Under the pieces are notes generated by a model that saw nothing but the letters and a program-made list of their open reading frames with translations, ran no database searches and was not told the origin of the DNA. Source: Staphylococcus xylosus NJ (GTDB lineage: Bacteria; Bacillota; Bacilli; Staphylococcales; Staphylococcaceae). Taken from it: a DNA stretch of 64,000 nucleotides. Location of the stretch: contig NZ_ANMR01000043.1 of assembly GCF_000338275.1 (NCBI RefSeq), forward strand, positions 558,001 through 622,000, read 5' to 3'. Shown one piece after another: positions 8,926-20,727 of this stretch. Each line of letters opens with the position of its first letter. Position 1 is the first letter of the stretch. The position numbers and the translations under genes are program-made.

Positions 8926-8974
8926 AATAAAACTTATCACTTACCTTACAAATAGTACTGTAATAAGTTTTATT
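8926..8974. terminator. Inverted repeat between PSM-like gene and rsmE
   Basis: AATAAAACTTAT (8926-8937) and ATAAGTTTTATT (8963-8974) form a perfect 12-bp stem 40 nt past the rsmE stop. The T tail is better on the plus strand, but the position suits termination of the heat-shock operon too. Confidence 0.55.
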
Positions 8975-9014
8975 TTTGAATTCGTAGCTTATCCAACATC
9001 TGTTTGAATTAGGA

Positions 9015-9767
9015 TTAATCTAACAGTTCTAATTCATAACTGATGGCACTTAGCACATATAGAGGTGCTGTTTCAGCTCTTAATATTCTAGGACCAAGCC
9101 CAACTTGATATGCATTGTCATTAAACAATGCTAACTCTTCTTCCGCTAAACCACCTTCAGGCCCAAAAATCACTAAAACACGATCATTTGGCTGGAATGT
9201 TTTTATCAATTTTTTAAGATTACTAACTTCACCTTGTTTTGCAGCATCTTCGTACGCTATCAAAATATAATCATATAAATCACTTTGTTGAAAAACTTCT
9301 TTTAGTGATGCTTTATAATCGATAGAAGGTATTGCTAATCTATAGCTTTGTTCGGCAGCTTCTTTGATAATTTTCTGCCAGCGTTCTAATTTTTTAGTTA
9401 TCTTACTATCATTTAATTTTACAACGGAGCGTTTCATTCCCACAGCTAAAAATTCACTAGCACCTAGTTCAGTTGCTTTTTGTAACAACCATTCATATTT
9501 ATCCGCTTTGATTAAACCGCTGCATATAGTAATGGTTTGAGGTAATTCTGAATCTATATCAATCTGTTCAACTAGCTCGATTTCAATTTCATCAGTATCT
9601 ATATTGCTAATTTTACATTTATAAACAAATTGATCCGAAAAAGTAATAATAATTTCATCATTCATTTGATACCTCATTACATTCAAAATGTGATGGATGT
9701 CACCTTTTTCGATAATGGAAAAACGCTGAAGTGAATCAGCGTTTTGATTAATAAAGTATCTTTGCAT
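9015..9767 (-). CDS. rsmE: 16S rRNA (uracil-1498-N3)-methyltransferase RsmE
   Basis: RsmE is a SPOUT-class enzyme that methylates N3 of U1498 in 16S rRNA. The 250-residue protein has an N-terminal PUA-like region (about 1-70) and a C-terminal SPOUT domain with the knot motifs 'IFGPEGGL' and 'LRAETAPLYVLSAI'. It starts one base after the prmA stop and is the last gene of the heat-shock operon. In Bacillus mtaB (yqeV) follows here; in this window it does not. Confidence 0.96.
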   Translation of the reverse strand: MQRYFINQNADSLQRFSIIEKGDIHHILNVMRYQMNDEIIITFSDQFVYKCKISNIDTDEIEIELVEQIDIDSELPQTITICSGLIKADKYEWLLQKATELGASEFLAVGMKRSVVKLNDSKITKKLERWQKIIKEAAEQSYRLAIPSIDYKASLKEVFQQSDLYDYILIAYEDAAKQGEVSNLKKLIKTFQPNDRVLVIFGPEGGLAEEELALFNDNAYQVGLGPRILRAETAPLYVLSAISYELELLD

Positions 9768-9768
9768 G

Positions 9769-10707
9769 TCAATCGCTCACTTTCTGCCCTACGATACAGA
9801 CCCAGCTATTTTCATGGTTAATAGACAACACTTTAAAACCAGTGCTTTCCATGTGTCTTACAATCGCTTCGTGCTTTTCTTCTATAATACCAGACGTAAT
9901 AAAATAACCATCTTCATTCAAGGTATTATATGCATCATCGATCATTTCTTCAATAATATGAGCTAGAATATTAGCAATCACAACATCAAATTTTTCAGCT
10001 TCTTCTTTTAATAAATTTCCAGTCGTGACTTCAATTGCATGGTCACAATTATTTTTCTCAAAGTTATCTTTAGCAACTCTTACTGCCATTTCATCTACGT
10101 CTAATGCCTTAATACGTTTTACACCTAACAAATAAGCAGCAATACTTAATATACCTGAACCAGTGCCGACATCAATAACAGAATAACTTGGCTTCACATA
10201 TGATTCTATTGCTTTTAAACACATACTAGTTGTAGGATGGTCACCAGTACCAAACGCCATGCCTGGATCTAACTCAATGCATAATTCACTTTCATCTTCT
10301 TTTTGATATGTTTCCCAACTAGGAACAATTGTGAACTGTTCTGAAGCTCTAAATGGATGGAAATAATTTTTCCATTCATTTTCCCAATCTTGCTCACGTA
10401 ATGTTTGTTCTTCGTACTCAAAAAGTGAAAGATCCAGAGAAGTAACTTGCTTAATTGTATTAATAAGCTCAGATTTAAACTTTTCTGTATATTTAATTTC
10501 ATTGAAGTACGCTTTTATTCTTACACCTTTTTGAGGATAATCATTAGCATTTAATGCATAAATTTCACCAAATTTATCCTCAAATGCTTGTTCTAAATCT
10601 TTAGAATCTTCTATAACTACACCATTTGAGCCAAAATCTTCTAATATATCAGAAATAATTGATGAGGCCTCGTGATTAATGTTGATTGATACTTCAGTCC
10701 AGTCCAT
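9769..10707 (-). CDS. prmA: Ribosomal protein L11 methyltransferase PrmA
   Basis: PrmA trimethylates ribosomal protein L11 using S-adenosylmethionine. The 312-residue protein has an N-terminal substrate-recognition domain (about 1-110) and a class I methyltransferase domain with '[13 protein letters not shown]' and '[11 protein letters not shown]'. The catalytic-loop motif NILAHII is also seen. It follows dnaJ by 3 nt and is co-transcribed with the chaperone genes, the usual arrangement in Firmicutes. Confidence 0.97.
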   Translation of the reverse strand: MDWTEVSININHEASSIISDILEDFGSNGVVIEDSKDLEQAFEDKFGEIYALNANDYPQKGVRIKAYFNEIKYTEKFKSELINTIKQVTSLDLSLFEYEEQTLREQDWENEWKNYFHPFRASEQFTIVPSWETYQKEDESELCIELDPGMAFGTGDHPTTSMCLKAIESYVKPSYSVIDVGTGSGILSIAAYLLGVKRIKALDVDEMAVRVAKDNFEKNNCDHAIEVTTGNLLKEEAEKFDVVIANILAHIIEEMIDDAYNTLNEDGYFITSGIIEEKHEAIVRHMESTGFKVLSINHENSWVCIVGQKVSD

Positions 10708-10710
10708 ATA

Positions 10711-11847
10711 TTATTCTCCTTTAAAGAATCTTTTAGCTTTATCTCTAAAATTTGATGGTTGTTCTGAAATCTCTTCGCCATCAATTTCTGCAAATTCTCT
10801 AAGCAATTCTTTTTGACGTTCACTTACTTTAGTTGGTGTAACTACTTTAATATTTATAAATAAGTCACCATATCCATAGCCATGCACATTTTTGATACCT
10901 TTTTCTTTAAGACGGAATTGTTTGTCTGTTTGAGTGCCTGCAGGAATAGTCAACATTACACTGCCATTTAACGTCGGAACCTTAACTTCGTCACCTAACG
11001 TTGCTTGCGCAATACTAACGTCAAGAGAATAATAAATATCGTCGCCATCTCTTTCATATTTTTCTGAAGGTTTAACTCTAAAGACGATGTATAAATCACC
11101 TTGTGGTCCTCCATTTTCACCTGGAGCACCTTCACCAGCTAATCTAATTTGTTGTTCATTATCAACACCTTCAGGTATTGTCACATTGATTTTAACATTT
11201 TTGTTTTCAGTGCCTTTTCCGTGACACGTTGGACATGGTTCTTCAAATTCTTGACCTGAGCCACTACATACTGGACAAACTTTTTCAGTTCTAACTCGAC
11301 CAAGTATTGTATTTTGTTCAACAGAAACATGACCAGCACCACTACAATAATGACATGTTTTTTTCTTAGTGCCAGGTTTAGCACCTTCACCATCGCATGT
11401 GTGACAAGTAACATCTTTACGTATTGAAATTTCTTTCTCGCTACCAAAAACTGCTTCATCAAAAGTAACAGTCATCGTATATTGTAGATCGTCACCTTTT
11501 CTTGGCGCGTTTGGATCACGTTGTTGTCTGCCGCCTCCGAAGAACGAACTGAAAATATCTTCGAAACCGCCGCCTCCGAATCCGCTAAAGTCTTGGCCAC
11601 CAAATCCTTGACCACCAAATCCACCTTGTGGTCCGTCATGGCCAAATTGGTCATAATTAGCACGTTTGTTGTCATCGCTTAAAATTTCGTATGCTTCTGA
11701 GATCTCTTTAAACTTCTCGTCTGCACCTTCTTCTTTATTTATGTCAGGATGGTATTTCTTTGATAATTTACGATAAGCCTTTTTAATTTCATCTTTAGAA
11801 GCGCTTTTACTAACACCTAAGACTTCATAATAATCTCTTTTGGCCAC
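10711..11847 (-). CDS. dnaJ: Chaperone DnaJ (Hsp40)
   Basis: DnaJ is the co-chaperone that delivers substrates to DnaK and stimulates its ATPase. From the GTG at 11847 it is 378 residues: J domain (about 1-70, HPD present in 'KYHPDINK'), Gly/Phe-rich linker (about 75-125), four zinc-finger repeats ([32 protein letters not shown]) and C-terminal peptide-binding domains. I chose the GTG because AAAGGAGAGATAACA precedes it and the family starts '[10 protein letters not shown]'. The longer in-frame ORF to 11916 lacks support. A hairpin lies between dnaK and dnaJ. Confidence 0.97.
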   Translation of the reverse strand: MAKRDYYEVLGVSKSASKDEIKKAYRKLSKKYHPDINKEEGADEKFKEISEAYEILSDDNKRANYDQFGHDGPQGGFGGQGFGGQDFSGFGGGGFEDIFSSFFGGGRQQRDPNAPRKGDDLQYTMTVTFDEAVFGSEKEISIRKDVTCHTCDGEGAKPGTKKKTCHYCSGAGHVSVEQNTILGRVRTEKVCPVCSGSGQEFEEPCPTCHGKGTENKNVKINVTIPEGVDNEQQIRLAGEGAPGENGGPQGDLYIVFRVKPSEKYERDGDDIYYSLDVSIAQATLGDEVKVPTLNGSVMLTIPAGTQTDKQFRLKEKGIKNVHGYGYGDLFINIKVVTPTKVSERQKELLREFAEIDGEEISEQPSNFRDKAKRFFKGE

Positions 11848-11890
11848 TGTTATCTCTCCTTTTACGGTTTTATTAAATCTTTTATAAAAA

Positions 11891-11929
11891 AGGAAAAAGT
11901 CAAAGCCAATGTTCAATTGACTTTGACTT
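11891..11929 (-). terminator. Terminator-like hairpin between dnaK and dnaJ
   Basis: AAGTCAAAG and CTTTGACTT (11897-11905 and 11921-11929) form a perfect 9-bp stem. On the minus strand it is followed by TTTTTCCTTTTTT. It may reduce dnaJ expression relative to dnaK or serve as an RNA processing site. Confidence 0.5.
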
Positions 11930-11993
11930 AATTTGGCTAAGCAATTGTGTCATATATTTCTATCAATAACAATTAATTAGTCCATGACTACAC

Positions 11994-13877
<1,884 letters not shown>

Positions 13878-13893
13878 TCAACAATAAAATAAT

Positions 13894-14505
13894 TTATTGA
13901 TTTACTTTAACCATTGAAGGTCTTAAAATTCTTTCTTTCAATTTATAACCACTTTGTAGTTCTTGAGTAATTTGTCCAGATTCGAAATCAGGATTATCAT
14001 CTTGAACTACAGCTTGGTGGAAGTTAGGATCAAATTGTTGACCTTCAGTTTCTATTTTTTCTAAACCATTATTTTTCAATGCATTTAATAAGCTTTCATG
14101 AACCATTTCCACACCTTTTTTAAGTGATTTAAACTGTTCATCTTCGCCATCAATTTGTAAAGCACGTTCAATGTTATCTATTGTTGGTAAGATATCATTT
14201 AAAACATCTTGTGCTTTATACTCTTTCATTGTCTGGTTTTCTTTTTGAATTCTACGCTTATAGTTTTCAAATTCAGCGTATAATCTTAAATATTTTTCTT
14301 CATTTTCTTGAACATCTTTTTTCAATTGTTGAATTTCTTCATCTTTAGGATCTACGTCTTCTGAGATATTTTGTGAATCGTCCTCCTGCAGATTATCTTG
14401 TGATGTTTCTGTAGTTTCATCAGTGTTTTCAACCGTATTTTCTTCTGAAGTTTGTTCATTTACATCTTCGTTTTGGTCGAAAACTGATTCATTTTTTTCT
14501 GTCAT
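13894..14505 (-). CDS. grpE: Nucleotide exchange factor GrpE
   Basis: GrpE releases ADP from DnaK. The 203-residue protein starts MTEKNESVF, then has a long acidic, disordered stretch (about 10-65), a coiled coil (about 65-115) and the C-terminal beta domain ending '[12 protein letters not shown]'. The start at 14505 is preferred because TTGGAGGGC precedes it; an in-frame ATG at 14538 would overlap hrcA and add eleven unsupported residues. It lies 26 nt after the hrcA stop. Confidence 0.96.
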   Translation of the reverse strand: MTEKNESVFDQNEDVNEQTSEENTVENTDETTETSQDNLQEDDSQNISEDVDPKDEEIQQLKKDVQENEEKYLRLYAEFENYKRRIQKENQTMKEYKAQDVLNDILPTIDNIERALQIDGEDEQFKSLKKGVEMVHESLLNALKNNGLEKIETEGQQFDPNFHQAVVQDDNPDFESGQITQELQSGYKLKERILRPSMVKVNQ

Positions 14506-14531
14506 TGTCTGCCCTCCAATACAATTGTTAA

Positions 14532-15512
14532 TTACCAAATCGTATTTAGTAATCTGATTACGTTCTGATAATTCATTGCCGTTGGTCCGATAACCGCAAT
14601 TTGACCTTTAAGTCTATCATCAATGTGATATTCACTTGTAACGATTGAAATATCACTTAAACTTGATTCAATTTCATGACCAATTTTGACATTAATAGCT
14701 GAATTAGACATTTGATCAAGTAATTGTGTGATTTTATTCGATTCTATATATTGTAGAATCGGTTGAATTGATGATACGTTCGTTTCATTCAACGCATCTA
14801 TGAGTTTAACCTTTCCGCCCATAAAAATGCCATTACTTTGATTATCAAAATGAATATCTATTGTATTCAACATGTCTTTTATAAAATCTTTTTCAATATC
14901 TGATTTCACAAAAGTATTCAAGTCGTTTTCAAAATGATGATCGTTCCACTCGTTATATTTAGCAGTAACAAAATTAGAAACATTTGTAAGTTCATTATTT
15001 GATAATGGAACTTGAGATGCTAAATGTAAGTTTTCAACATGACCTGATGAGAATACAACAACCATTATAACCAAATAAGCATTTGCTCTAAACAAATGAA
15101 TGTTATTAATAATATCTTTTTTATGATTTGGACGCATTACCAACGTTGTATACTGAGATTGATTTGAAAGTTCATTTGCAAAATCACTGAGTGAAGTCGC
15201 AATATCATAATGGTTTTCAACTAATAAATCTCTCAAACGTTGAATTTTAGTTTGTTGTTGATGAGATGTTTCTTGTAATAATTGATTCACATAATATCTG
15301 ATACCTGATTCTGAAGGATATCGTCCTGACGACGTGTGCGTCTTCTCTATTAGTTCAAGAAGCTCTAATTGCTTCATCTCATTCCTAATAGTAGCAGGAC
15401 TAACATTCAATTTATGCCGTTCAATCAGTGTTTTTGAACCAATTGGCTGACCTAAATCAACATAATCTTCAACAATTGCATTTAGTATGCTTAATTGTCT
15501 ATCACTAATCAT
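14532..15512 (-). CDS. hrcA: Heat-inducible transcription repressor HrcA
   Basis: HrcA binds CIRCE operators and represses class I heat-shock genes; GroEL helps it fold. The 326 residues comprise an N-terminal winged-helix domain (about 1-75, '[20 protein letters not shown]' inside), a GAF-like dimerisation region and an inserted domain. GAGGTGAAAAC precedes the ATG. It is the first gene of the hrcA-grpE-dnaK-dnaJ-prmA-rsmE operon and should repress itself through the CIRCE element at 15525-15551. Confidence 0.97.
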   Translation of the reverse strand: MISDRQLSILNAIVEDYVDLGQPIGSKTLIERHKLNVSPATIRNEMKQLELLELIEKTHTSSGRYPSESGIRYYVNQLLQETSHQQQTKIQRLRDLLVENHYDIATSLSDFANELSNQSQYTTLVMRPNHKKDIINNIHLFRANAYLVIMVVVFSSGHVENLHLASQVPLSNNELTNVSNFVTAKYNEWNDHHFENDLNTFVKSDIEKDFIKDMLNTIDIHFDNQSNGIFMGGKVKLIDALNETNVSSIQPILQYIESNKITQLLDQMSNSAINVKIGHEIESSLSDISIVTSEYHIDDRLKGQIAVIGPTAMNYQNVIRLLNTIW

Positions 15513-15524
15513 GTTTTCACCTCA

Positions 15525-15551
15525 TTAGCACTCCTTTGTTTCAAGTGCTAA
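15525..15551 (-). promoter_or_regulatory. CIRCE operator (HrcA binding site)
   Basis: TTAGCACTC (15525-15533), 9-nt spacer, AAGTGCTAA (15543-15551). This is the CIRCE inverted repeat with one mismatch in one arm, 13 nt before hrcA. Confidence 0.95.
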
Positions 15552-15555
15552 TTAT

Positions 15556-15584
15556 AATTTATCAAATTGGTCAAAGTAAGTCAA
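15556..15584 (-). promoter_or_regulatory. Promoter of the hrcA-dnaK operon
   Basis: Minus-strand TTGACT (15579-15584) and TAAATT (15556-15561) with a 17-bp spacer, directly upstream of CIRCE. Confidence 0.8.
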
Positions 15585-15585
15585 T
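15569..15585 (+). promoter_or_regulatory. CtsR-type operator overlapping the -35 box
   Basis: GGTCAAA, 3-nt spacer, AGTCAAT: a tandem heptad close to the CtsR consensus (first heptad perfect, second 6 of 7). Dual HrcA and CtsR control of dnaK is known in S. aureus, so this is probably functional. Confidence 0.7.
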
Positions 15586-15612
15586 GTTAAAGCACTGGAT
15601 TTTTATAAATTT

Positions 15613-16737
15613 TTATACATTAAGTAAAAAAGATTCAAACACTAAGTTTCCGACGACTTTTCCGCGATCAGTCATAGAAATGTAGTCATCTTGTTCAACA
15701 ATAAGTCCTTTTTGAGTTAAATCTTTAAGCGACTGCTCATAAACTTGCTCAACTGTTTGATCAAATTTTTCAAAAAACCTATTTTTACTTACACCTTTAT
15801 TCATTCTCAAACCTAAGAACATTTCTTCTTCCATTTGTTCTGTTTTCGTTGGATAAGTTGATTGTAATATAGGTCTTTCATTGCTGTTCACTTTTTTTAT
15901 ATAGTGATTTACAGGATTAACATTACTGTAACGTTCACCATTCACATAGCCACTTGCACCTGCACCAAAACCATAATACCCTTCATTTTTCCAATAAACT
16001 TTATTGTGTTCCGATTCATGGCCTGTTTTCCCAAAATTTGAAATTTCATATTGATGCAAATCAGACTTATTCATTCTCTCAATTAGATACTCGTACATTT
16101 CTTCACCAATATCTTCATTTGGAATTTTCAACTTACCTTTTTTATACATATTATAAAATTGTGTTTTAGGTTCCAATATAAGTCCATAACTTGAAATATG
16201 ATCAATATCCATGCTCAATGCCTTTTCTAAACTATCCTTAAAATCTTCTAACGTTTGTTGTGGTAAATGGTACATCAAATCTAAACTTATAGAAGGGATG
16301 CCTACTGCACGCGCGTTAGTGACAGCTTGATATATATCAGTAGTATGATGTGTCCTACCTAATATTTTTAAAAGTTCAGGTTTAAACGTTTGTACGCCCA
16401 TTGACAATCTATTTACACCAAAATCTTTTAATAATCGAACTTTTTCAATTGTCAATTCATCTGGATTAGCTTCAAAACTAAACTCACCTTTAATTTTAAA
16501 CGTATCAGTAATTGCAATTAGTAATCGCTTCAGTTGTTCATAACTTAATGCTGTTGGTGTTCCGCCGCCTACAAACACAGTTTCTAAAACTCTAACCTCG
16601 CTATCGCACATCTCTTTAATTAAGCAATCTAAATATTCATCTACTGGTTGATTGTGTATAAAATATTTATTGAAATCACAATATGTACATATTCTTACAC
16701 AAAATGGAATATGGATATATGCACTTTTCACTTCCAT
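15613..16737 (-). CDS. hemW: Radical SAM protein HemW (heme chaperone)
   Basis: HemW is a radical SAM protein related to oxygen-independent coproporphyrinogen oxidase and binds heme as a likely chaperone. The [4Fe-4S] motif is C13-x3-C17-x2-C20, with 'GGGTPTALS' for SAM binding near 57-65. The 374-residue length and the absence of the extra HemN N-terminal region favour HemW over a true HemN. It lies between lepA and hrcA, its conserved place in Firmicutes. Confidence 0.93.
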   Translation of the reverse strand: MEVKSAYIHIPFCVRICTYCDFNKYFIHNQPVDEYLDCLIKEMCDSEVRVLETVFVGGGTPTALSYEQLKRLLIAITDTFKIKGEFSFEANPDELTIEKVRLLKDFGVNRLSMGVQTFKPELLKILGRTHHTTDIYQAVTNARAVGIPSISLDLMYHLPQQTLEDFKDSLEKALSMDIDHISSYGLILEPKTQFYNMYKKGKLKIPNEDIGEEMYEYLIERMNKSDLHQYEISNFGKTGHESEHNKVYWKNEGYYGFGAGASGYVNGERYSNVNPVNHYIKKVNSNERPILQSTYPTKTEQMEEEMFLGLRMNKGVSKNRFFEKFDQTVEQVYEQSLKDLTQKGLIVEQDDYISMTDRGKVVGNLVFESFLLNV

Positions 16738-16782
16738 ATTGCGTGCACCTTCTTTCGTTTATTAAAGACTTAGAATCATCAT

Positions 16783-16821
16783 AAAAAACTGGGCCATAAA
16801 TCTTTTGGATTTAAGGCCCCA
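16783..16821 (-). terminator. Intrinsic terminator of lepA
   Basis: On the minus strand TGGGGCCTTAAATC pairs with GATTTATGGCCCA (one bulge), followed by GTTTTTT; it lies 15 nt past the lepA stop and before hemW. Confidence 0.8.
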
Positions 16822-16835
16822 ATTTTTAATTTATA

Positions 16836-18659
16836 TTAATCTTCATCCATCTTAAGTACAGCTAAGAAAGCGTCTTGAGGGATTTCAACATTACCTACTG
16901 CTTTCATTTTAGCTTTACCAGCTTTTTGTTTTTCTAAAAGTTTTCTCTTACGAGTAATGTCGCCACCATAACATTTAGACAAAACATTTTTACCCATTGA
17001 TTTAATATTCGTTCTTGCTACGATTTTTTGTCCTACAGCTGCTTGTACAGGAACTTCGAACTGTTGTCTAGGTATCAGCGTTTTAAGTTTCTCGACTAAA
17101 GCTTTTCCTCGGTCATATGCAAATTCTTTATGCACGATAAAGCTTAAAGCATCTACTTTCTCACCATTTAACAAGATATCCATCTTCACTAAATCACTTT
17201 CTTTATTATCGATAAATTCATAATCGAATGAAGCATACCCCTTAGTATTAGATTTTAACTGATCAAAGAAATCGAACACTACTTCTGATAATGGGATCTC
17301 ATAAATAATATTCACACGAATATCATCCATATATTCCATATTTATAAATTGACCACGTTTGCGTTGGCATAACTCCATTACTGCACCTACATAGTCATTA
17401 GGAACCATCATAGTCGCGCGCACAAATGGCTCGTATATTGTTTCTATCTTATCTCTATCAGGCATGTTCGCAGGATTATCCACCGTTACTTCATCGCCTG
17501 TTTTTAAGATGCATTCATAAATAACTGAAGGCGCTGTGGCAATAAGTTCTATTCCAAATTCACGCTCAATACGTTCTTGGATAATTTCCATATGCAACAT
17601 ACCTAAGAAACCTGTGCGATAACCAAAACCTAAAGCTTGTGATGATTCAGGCTCAAATTCTAACGAAGCGTCATTTAATTGTAATTTTTCTAGTGCTTCT
17701 CTTAAATCATTATAATCTTTGTTATCAATTGGGAATAGACCACAGAAGACCATTGGATTCATTTTCTTATAACCTTGTAATGGTTCAGCCGCTGGTCTAT
17801 CGGCATGGGTAATTGTGTCCCCTACACGTGAATCATCTACATTTTTAATGCTAGCAATGATATAACCAACATCACCGACAGTCAATTCATCAACTTGTAA
17901 TTGTTTTGGTGTATTGATACCAACTTCAGTCACTTCGAATTCTTTGCCAGTTGCCATCATTTTAATACGATCGCCTGCTTTTACAATACCTTCCACCACC
18001 CTGATAGAAGATATAACTCCTCTATATGGATCATATTCTGAATCGAATATAAGTGCTTTTAAAGGTTCTTCTGGGTCACCTTCAGGCGGTGGTACTACTT
18101 CAACGATTTTCTCTAAGATATCTTCAATACCAATATTTGATTTTGCACTTGCCAGTACTACATCATCTTTATCGATACCGATAACGTCTTCTAATTCTTG
18201 TTTCACTCGTTCGGGTTCTGCCGCTGGCAAATCTATTTTATTGATAACTGGTAATAATTCTAAATCATTATCAAGTGCTAAATACACATTAGCTAAAGTT
18301 TGTGCCTCTATACCTTGTGCCGCATCCACAACTAATATAGCACCTTCACATGCAGCAAGTGATCTAGACACCTCATAAGTAAAATCGACATGCCCTGGTG
18401 TATCGATTAAGTGGAACGTATATGTTTCCCCATCTTTAGCATCATATTTTAAACGTACTGCATTTAATTTAATTGTTATACCGCGTTCTCTTTCTAAATC
18501 CATAGAATCCAATAATTGAGACTGCATGTCTCTAGTCTCGACTGATTTTGTATTTTCTAAAATTCTATCAGCTAATGTAGATTTACCATGGTCTATATGT
18601 GCGATAATGGAAAAGTTTCTAATATTTTTACGTCGATTATAGCGTTCTTGTTTATCCAT
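16836..18659 (-). CDS. lepA: Elongation factor 4 (LepA), back-translocating GTPase
   Basis: LepA/EF4 is a ribosome-bound GTPase that affects translation and 30S biogenesis under stress. The 607 residues carry G1 AHIDHGKST (20-28), G3 DTPGH (86-90) and G4 NKID (140-143), then EF-G-like domains II, III and V and the LepA-specific C-terminal domain, which ends '[10 protein letters not shown]'. The length is typical. It has its own promoter candidate and terminator, so it may be expressed separately from hemW. Confidence 0.98.
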   Translation of the reverse strand: MDKQERYNRRKNIRNFSIIAHIDHGKSTLADRILENTKSVETRDMQSQLLDSMDLERERGITIKLNAVRLKYDAKDGETYTFHLIDTPGHVDFTYEVSRSLAACEGAILVVDAAQGIEAQTLANVYLALDNDLELLPVINKIDLPAAEPERVKQELEDVIGIDKDDVVLASAKSNIGIEDILEKIVEVVPPPEGDPEEPLKALIFDSEYDPYRGVISSIRVVEGIVKAGDRIKMMATGKEFEVTEVGINTPKQLQVDELTVGDVGYIIASIKNVDDSRVGDTITHADRPAAEPLQGYKKMNPMVFCGLFPIDNKDYNDLREALEKLQLNDASLEFEPESSQALGFGYRTGFLGMLHMEIIQERIEREFGIELIATAPSVIYECILKTGDEVTVDNPANMPDRDKIETIYEPFVRATMMVPNDYVGAVMELCQRKRGQFINMEYMDDIRVNIIYEIPLSEVVFDFFDQLKSNTKGYASFDYEFIDNKESDLVKMDILLNGEKVDALSFIVHKEFAYDRGKALVEKLKTLIPRQQFEVPVQAAVGQKIVARTNIKSMGKNVLSKCYGGDITRKRKLLEKQKAGKAKMKAVGNVEIPQDAFLAVLKMDED

Positions 18660-18716
18660 GTATTATCCTTCTCACTTTCATAATTCTAGCCCGTAATATG
18701 TATGACATTCTTTGAT

Positions 18717-18745
18717 ATAATAACGTTTTTAATAGTTAATTGCAA
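18717..18745 (-). promoter_or_regulatory. Promoter candidate for lepA
   Basis: Minus-strand TTGCAA (18740-18745) and TATTAT (18717-18722), 17-bp spacer, about 58 nt before the lepA start. Confidence 0.5.
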
Positions 18746-18890
18746 ACTTGCAAAGTATTTTAACAGTAATACTCATTAAGTCATAACATTTTAAAGAGAT
18801 TTTGAATTGAACTTTTGTGTTACTTTTTTATCTTTCTATAGTAGATTGTATCATTTATATCTCTTTTACGCGCCTTAGATAAATAAATGA

Positions 18891-18919
18891 TTGCAGAAAG
18901 TTGCTTGTTTTGATAAAAT
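18891..18919 (+). promoter_or_regulatory. Promoter candidate for rpsT
   Basis: TTGCAG (18891-18896) and TAAAAT (18914-18919), 17-bp spacer, giving a leader of about 54 nt that contains a small ATCAAA/TTTGAT hairpin. The remaining part of the 320-nt lepA-rpsT gap shows nothing else. Confidence 0.6.
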
Positions 18920-18979
18920 ATTTCTTGTTGTAATCAAATTAACTTTGATAGCGAAGATCACTTTTAGGAGGTGACACAC

Positions 18980-19231
18980 ATGCCAAACATTAAATCTGCA
19001 ATTAAACGTGTTAACACAACACATACTGCTGAAGCTCGTAATATTTCTCAAAAAAATGAAATGCGTACAGCAGTTAAGAGAGCTCATTCAGCTATAGAAG
19101 CTGGTGCTGATAACAAAGCTGACTTAGTGAGCTTTGCTTTGAAAAAAGTAGATAAAGCTGCACAACGCAACTTAATCCACACTAACAAAGCTGCTCGTAT
19201 CAAGTCTTCATTAATGACAGCTGCTAAATAA
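18980..19231 (+). CDS. rpsT: 30S ribosomal protein S20
   Basis: S20 is a primary 16S rRNA-binding protein of the 30S body. The 83-residue protein starts MPNIKSAIKRVNTT and is basic, alanine-rich and helical, ending 'IKSSLMTAAK'. The start at 18980 follows TTTTAGGAGGTGACACAC at the right spacing; the in-frame ATG nine bases earlier is inside the ribosome binding region. It is divergent from lepA and closed by a strong terminator, as in other staphylococci. Confidence 0.98.
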   Translation: MPNIKSAIKRVNTTHTAEARNISQKNEMRTAVKRAHSAIEAGADNKADLVSFALKKVDKAAQRNLIHTNKAARIKSSLMTAAK

Positions 19232-19267
19232 TAAACAGATTCAAGCAACTGCTCGAGTCTACTAATC

Positions 19268-19305
19268 AAACAAACCTTAGGTGATAGTTCGCCTAAGGTT
19301 TGTTT
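19268..19305 (+). terminator. Intrinsic terminator of rpsT
   Basis: AAACAAACCTTAGG and CCTAAGGTTTGTTT form a perfect 14-bp stem; the A- and T-rich ends allow action in either direction. Confidence 0.9.
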
Positions 19306-19488
19306 ATTTATATTTGTATAATTATTTTTAAAATAGCAGTCACCCTTCATCAATTAATTTATTCAAGATAATATATACCACCTTGGTTTAATTTATATAT
19401 CATAATCTTTTTAGTGTGACCAGTCTTGCAAACTTATCTTTCAAAAACTCATCAAACATCTATCTCTTGGTATTTGCTTATTAAACAA
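19306..19488. other. Intergenic stretch without recognised genes
   Basis: Part of the ~450-nt gap between rpsT and holA. I see no ORF with a ribosome binding site. Only the two terminators bounding this stretch are supported. Confidence 0.5.
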
Positions 19489-19522
19489 AAAGACTGTCGA
19501 CAATATAAAAGTATTATCAACA
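19484..19522 (-). terminator. Intrinsic terminator candidate for the comE-holA transcript
   Basis: On the minus strand CTGTTGATAAT pairs with ATTGTCGACAG (11 bp, two G-U), with an 8-nt loop, then TCTTTTTG. It lies about 160 nt past the holA stop. Confidence 0.65.
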
Positions 19523-19680
19523 GCCAAATTCTATGGACAAATTCAATATATCATTTAGATTTAACATAAAATGATACTATTTAAAAATCCAAAATCAATT
19601 AGTTAAAAATCCACTAGAAAAACTATTTTAATACTGTCAAATCTCACTTCATTAAGTTAATCGTGACTATTTGTATATAA

Positions 19681-20655
19681 TTAAAGTGACAATATAAACA
19701 GTTCTAAAATCAATTGTTTATCCATATATGATGACTTCAATTTATAATCTGTTTCTGTACATGTATCAATTATGTTTAATAACTTCTCTAATTGATAATT
19801 TCTTGATTGGTTCAAAGCTAATTTAACACGGTATGGATGTACATTGATTGTTTTAGCTATTTGTTGGCCGCTGTAGCCTTTTTGATCTAATATTTTACAT
19901 TGATAAAATAAGCGATAATTACTTGTAATTAATGCTAATAATTTAATTGGTTCTTCTTTCATTGCTATCAAGTCTTTGACCAATTGTATAGCTTGGGATT
20001 TTTTATTTTTCTGAATATAATCAGTTAATAAAAAGACATTTTGTTCTAAACTTCTATTAACAATTTGATGGACATCTTGCTTATTAATCGTAGCCCTATC
20101 ACCTAAAAATAGTATTACTTTTTCAAGTTCTTGTTTTACAATATTAAAATTAATACCCGTAAGTTCTAAAAATAAGTCTAACGCATCTTGTTTTATATCT
20201 TTGTAATTTTCGTGAAGTTCATTTTTCATCCATTTTTTTATCTCTTCTTCGGTCATTTGTTCAATTTTGATTAAATTAGCGTGTTTCTTTAAAGTTTTAA
20301 CTAACTTTTTTCTTTCATCTAATTTTGATTGATAGACTTCAAATATTATTAAAGTTTCCCCATCATATTTTTCAATAAATTCAATTAGTTGATCAGTATT
20401 ATGATTTAGGTCTTTTGGCGCTTTTTCGCCTGTAAATACATATGCATTTTGAACTAATACTGCTTTTTTGTCAGAAAAAAATGGTAAGGTTAGTGTTTCT
20501 TCAATTATAGGAGATAAATCACTTTCATATAAATTATATTTAACAAAGTTAAAATCATCTTTAGGGGCATTCAAGTAACGGTTAATGACCTCAGCTGACT
20601 TTTTTTCAATAAGTTCAGGTACTTCACCGTAAATTGTAATTATCTTATCGCTCAT
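19681..20655 (-). CDS. holA: DNA polymerase III subunit delta
   Basis: HolA (delta, YqeN) is the clamp-loader subunit that opens the beta sliding clamp. From the ATG at 20655 the protein is 324 residues, starting MSDKIITIYG, and has the DNA_pol3_delta layout: AAA+-like N-terminal half and helical C-terminal collar. The start is chosen because GAAAGGGTGCTAAAG precedes it; the in-frame start at 20685 adds ten residues unlike the family. It follows comEC by 72 nt and is ended by the terminator near 19.5 kb. Confidence 0.93.
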   Translation of the reverse strand: MSDKIITIYGEVPELIEKKSAEVINRYLNAPKDDFNFVKYNLYESDLSPIIEETLTLPFFSDKKAVLVQNAYVFTGEKAPKDLNHNTDQLIEFIEKYDGETLIIFEVYQSKLDERKKLVKTLKKHANLIKIEQMTEEEIKKWMKNELHENYKDIKQDALDLFLELTGINFNIVKQELEKVILFLGDRATINKQDVHQIVNRSLEQNVFLLTDYIQKNKKSQAIQLVKDLIAMKEEPIKLLALITSNYRLFYQCKILDQKGYSGQQIAKTINVHPYRVKLALNQSRNYQLEKLLNIIDTCTETDYKLKSSYMDKQLILELFILSL

Positions 20656-20727
20656 CTTTAGCACCCTTTCATCACTATTACGCATTTAATTATTATAGCA
20701 TGGAGAAGTTGATCTCTCTACATAAAA

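Noticed and set aside
17914..18378. A 154-codon plus-strand ORF inside lepA
   Set aside because: Antisense shadow of lepA; serine-rich composition and no initiation signal.
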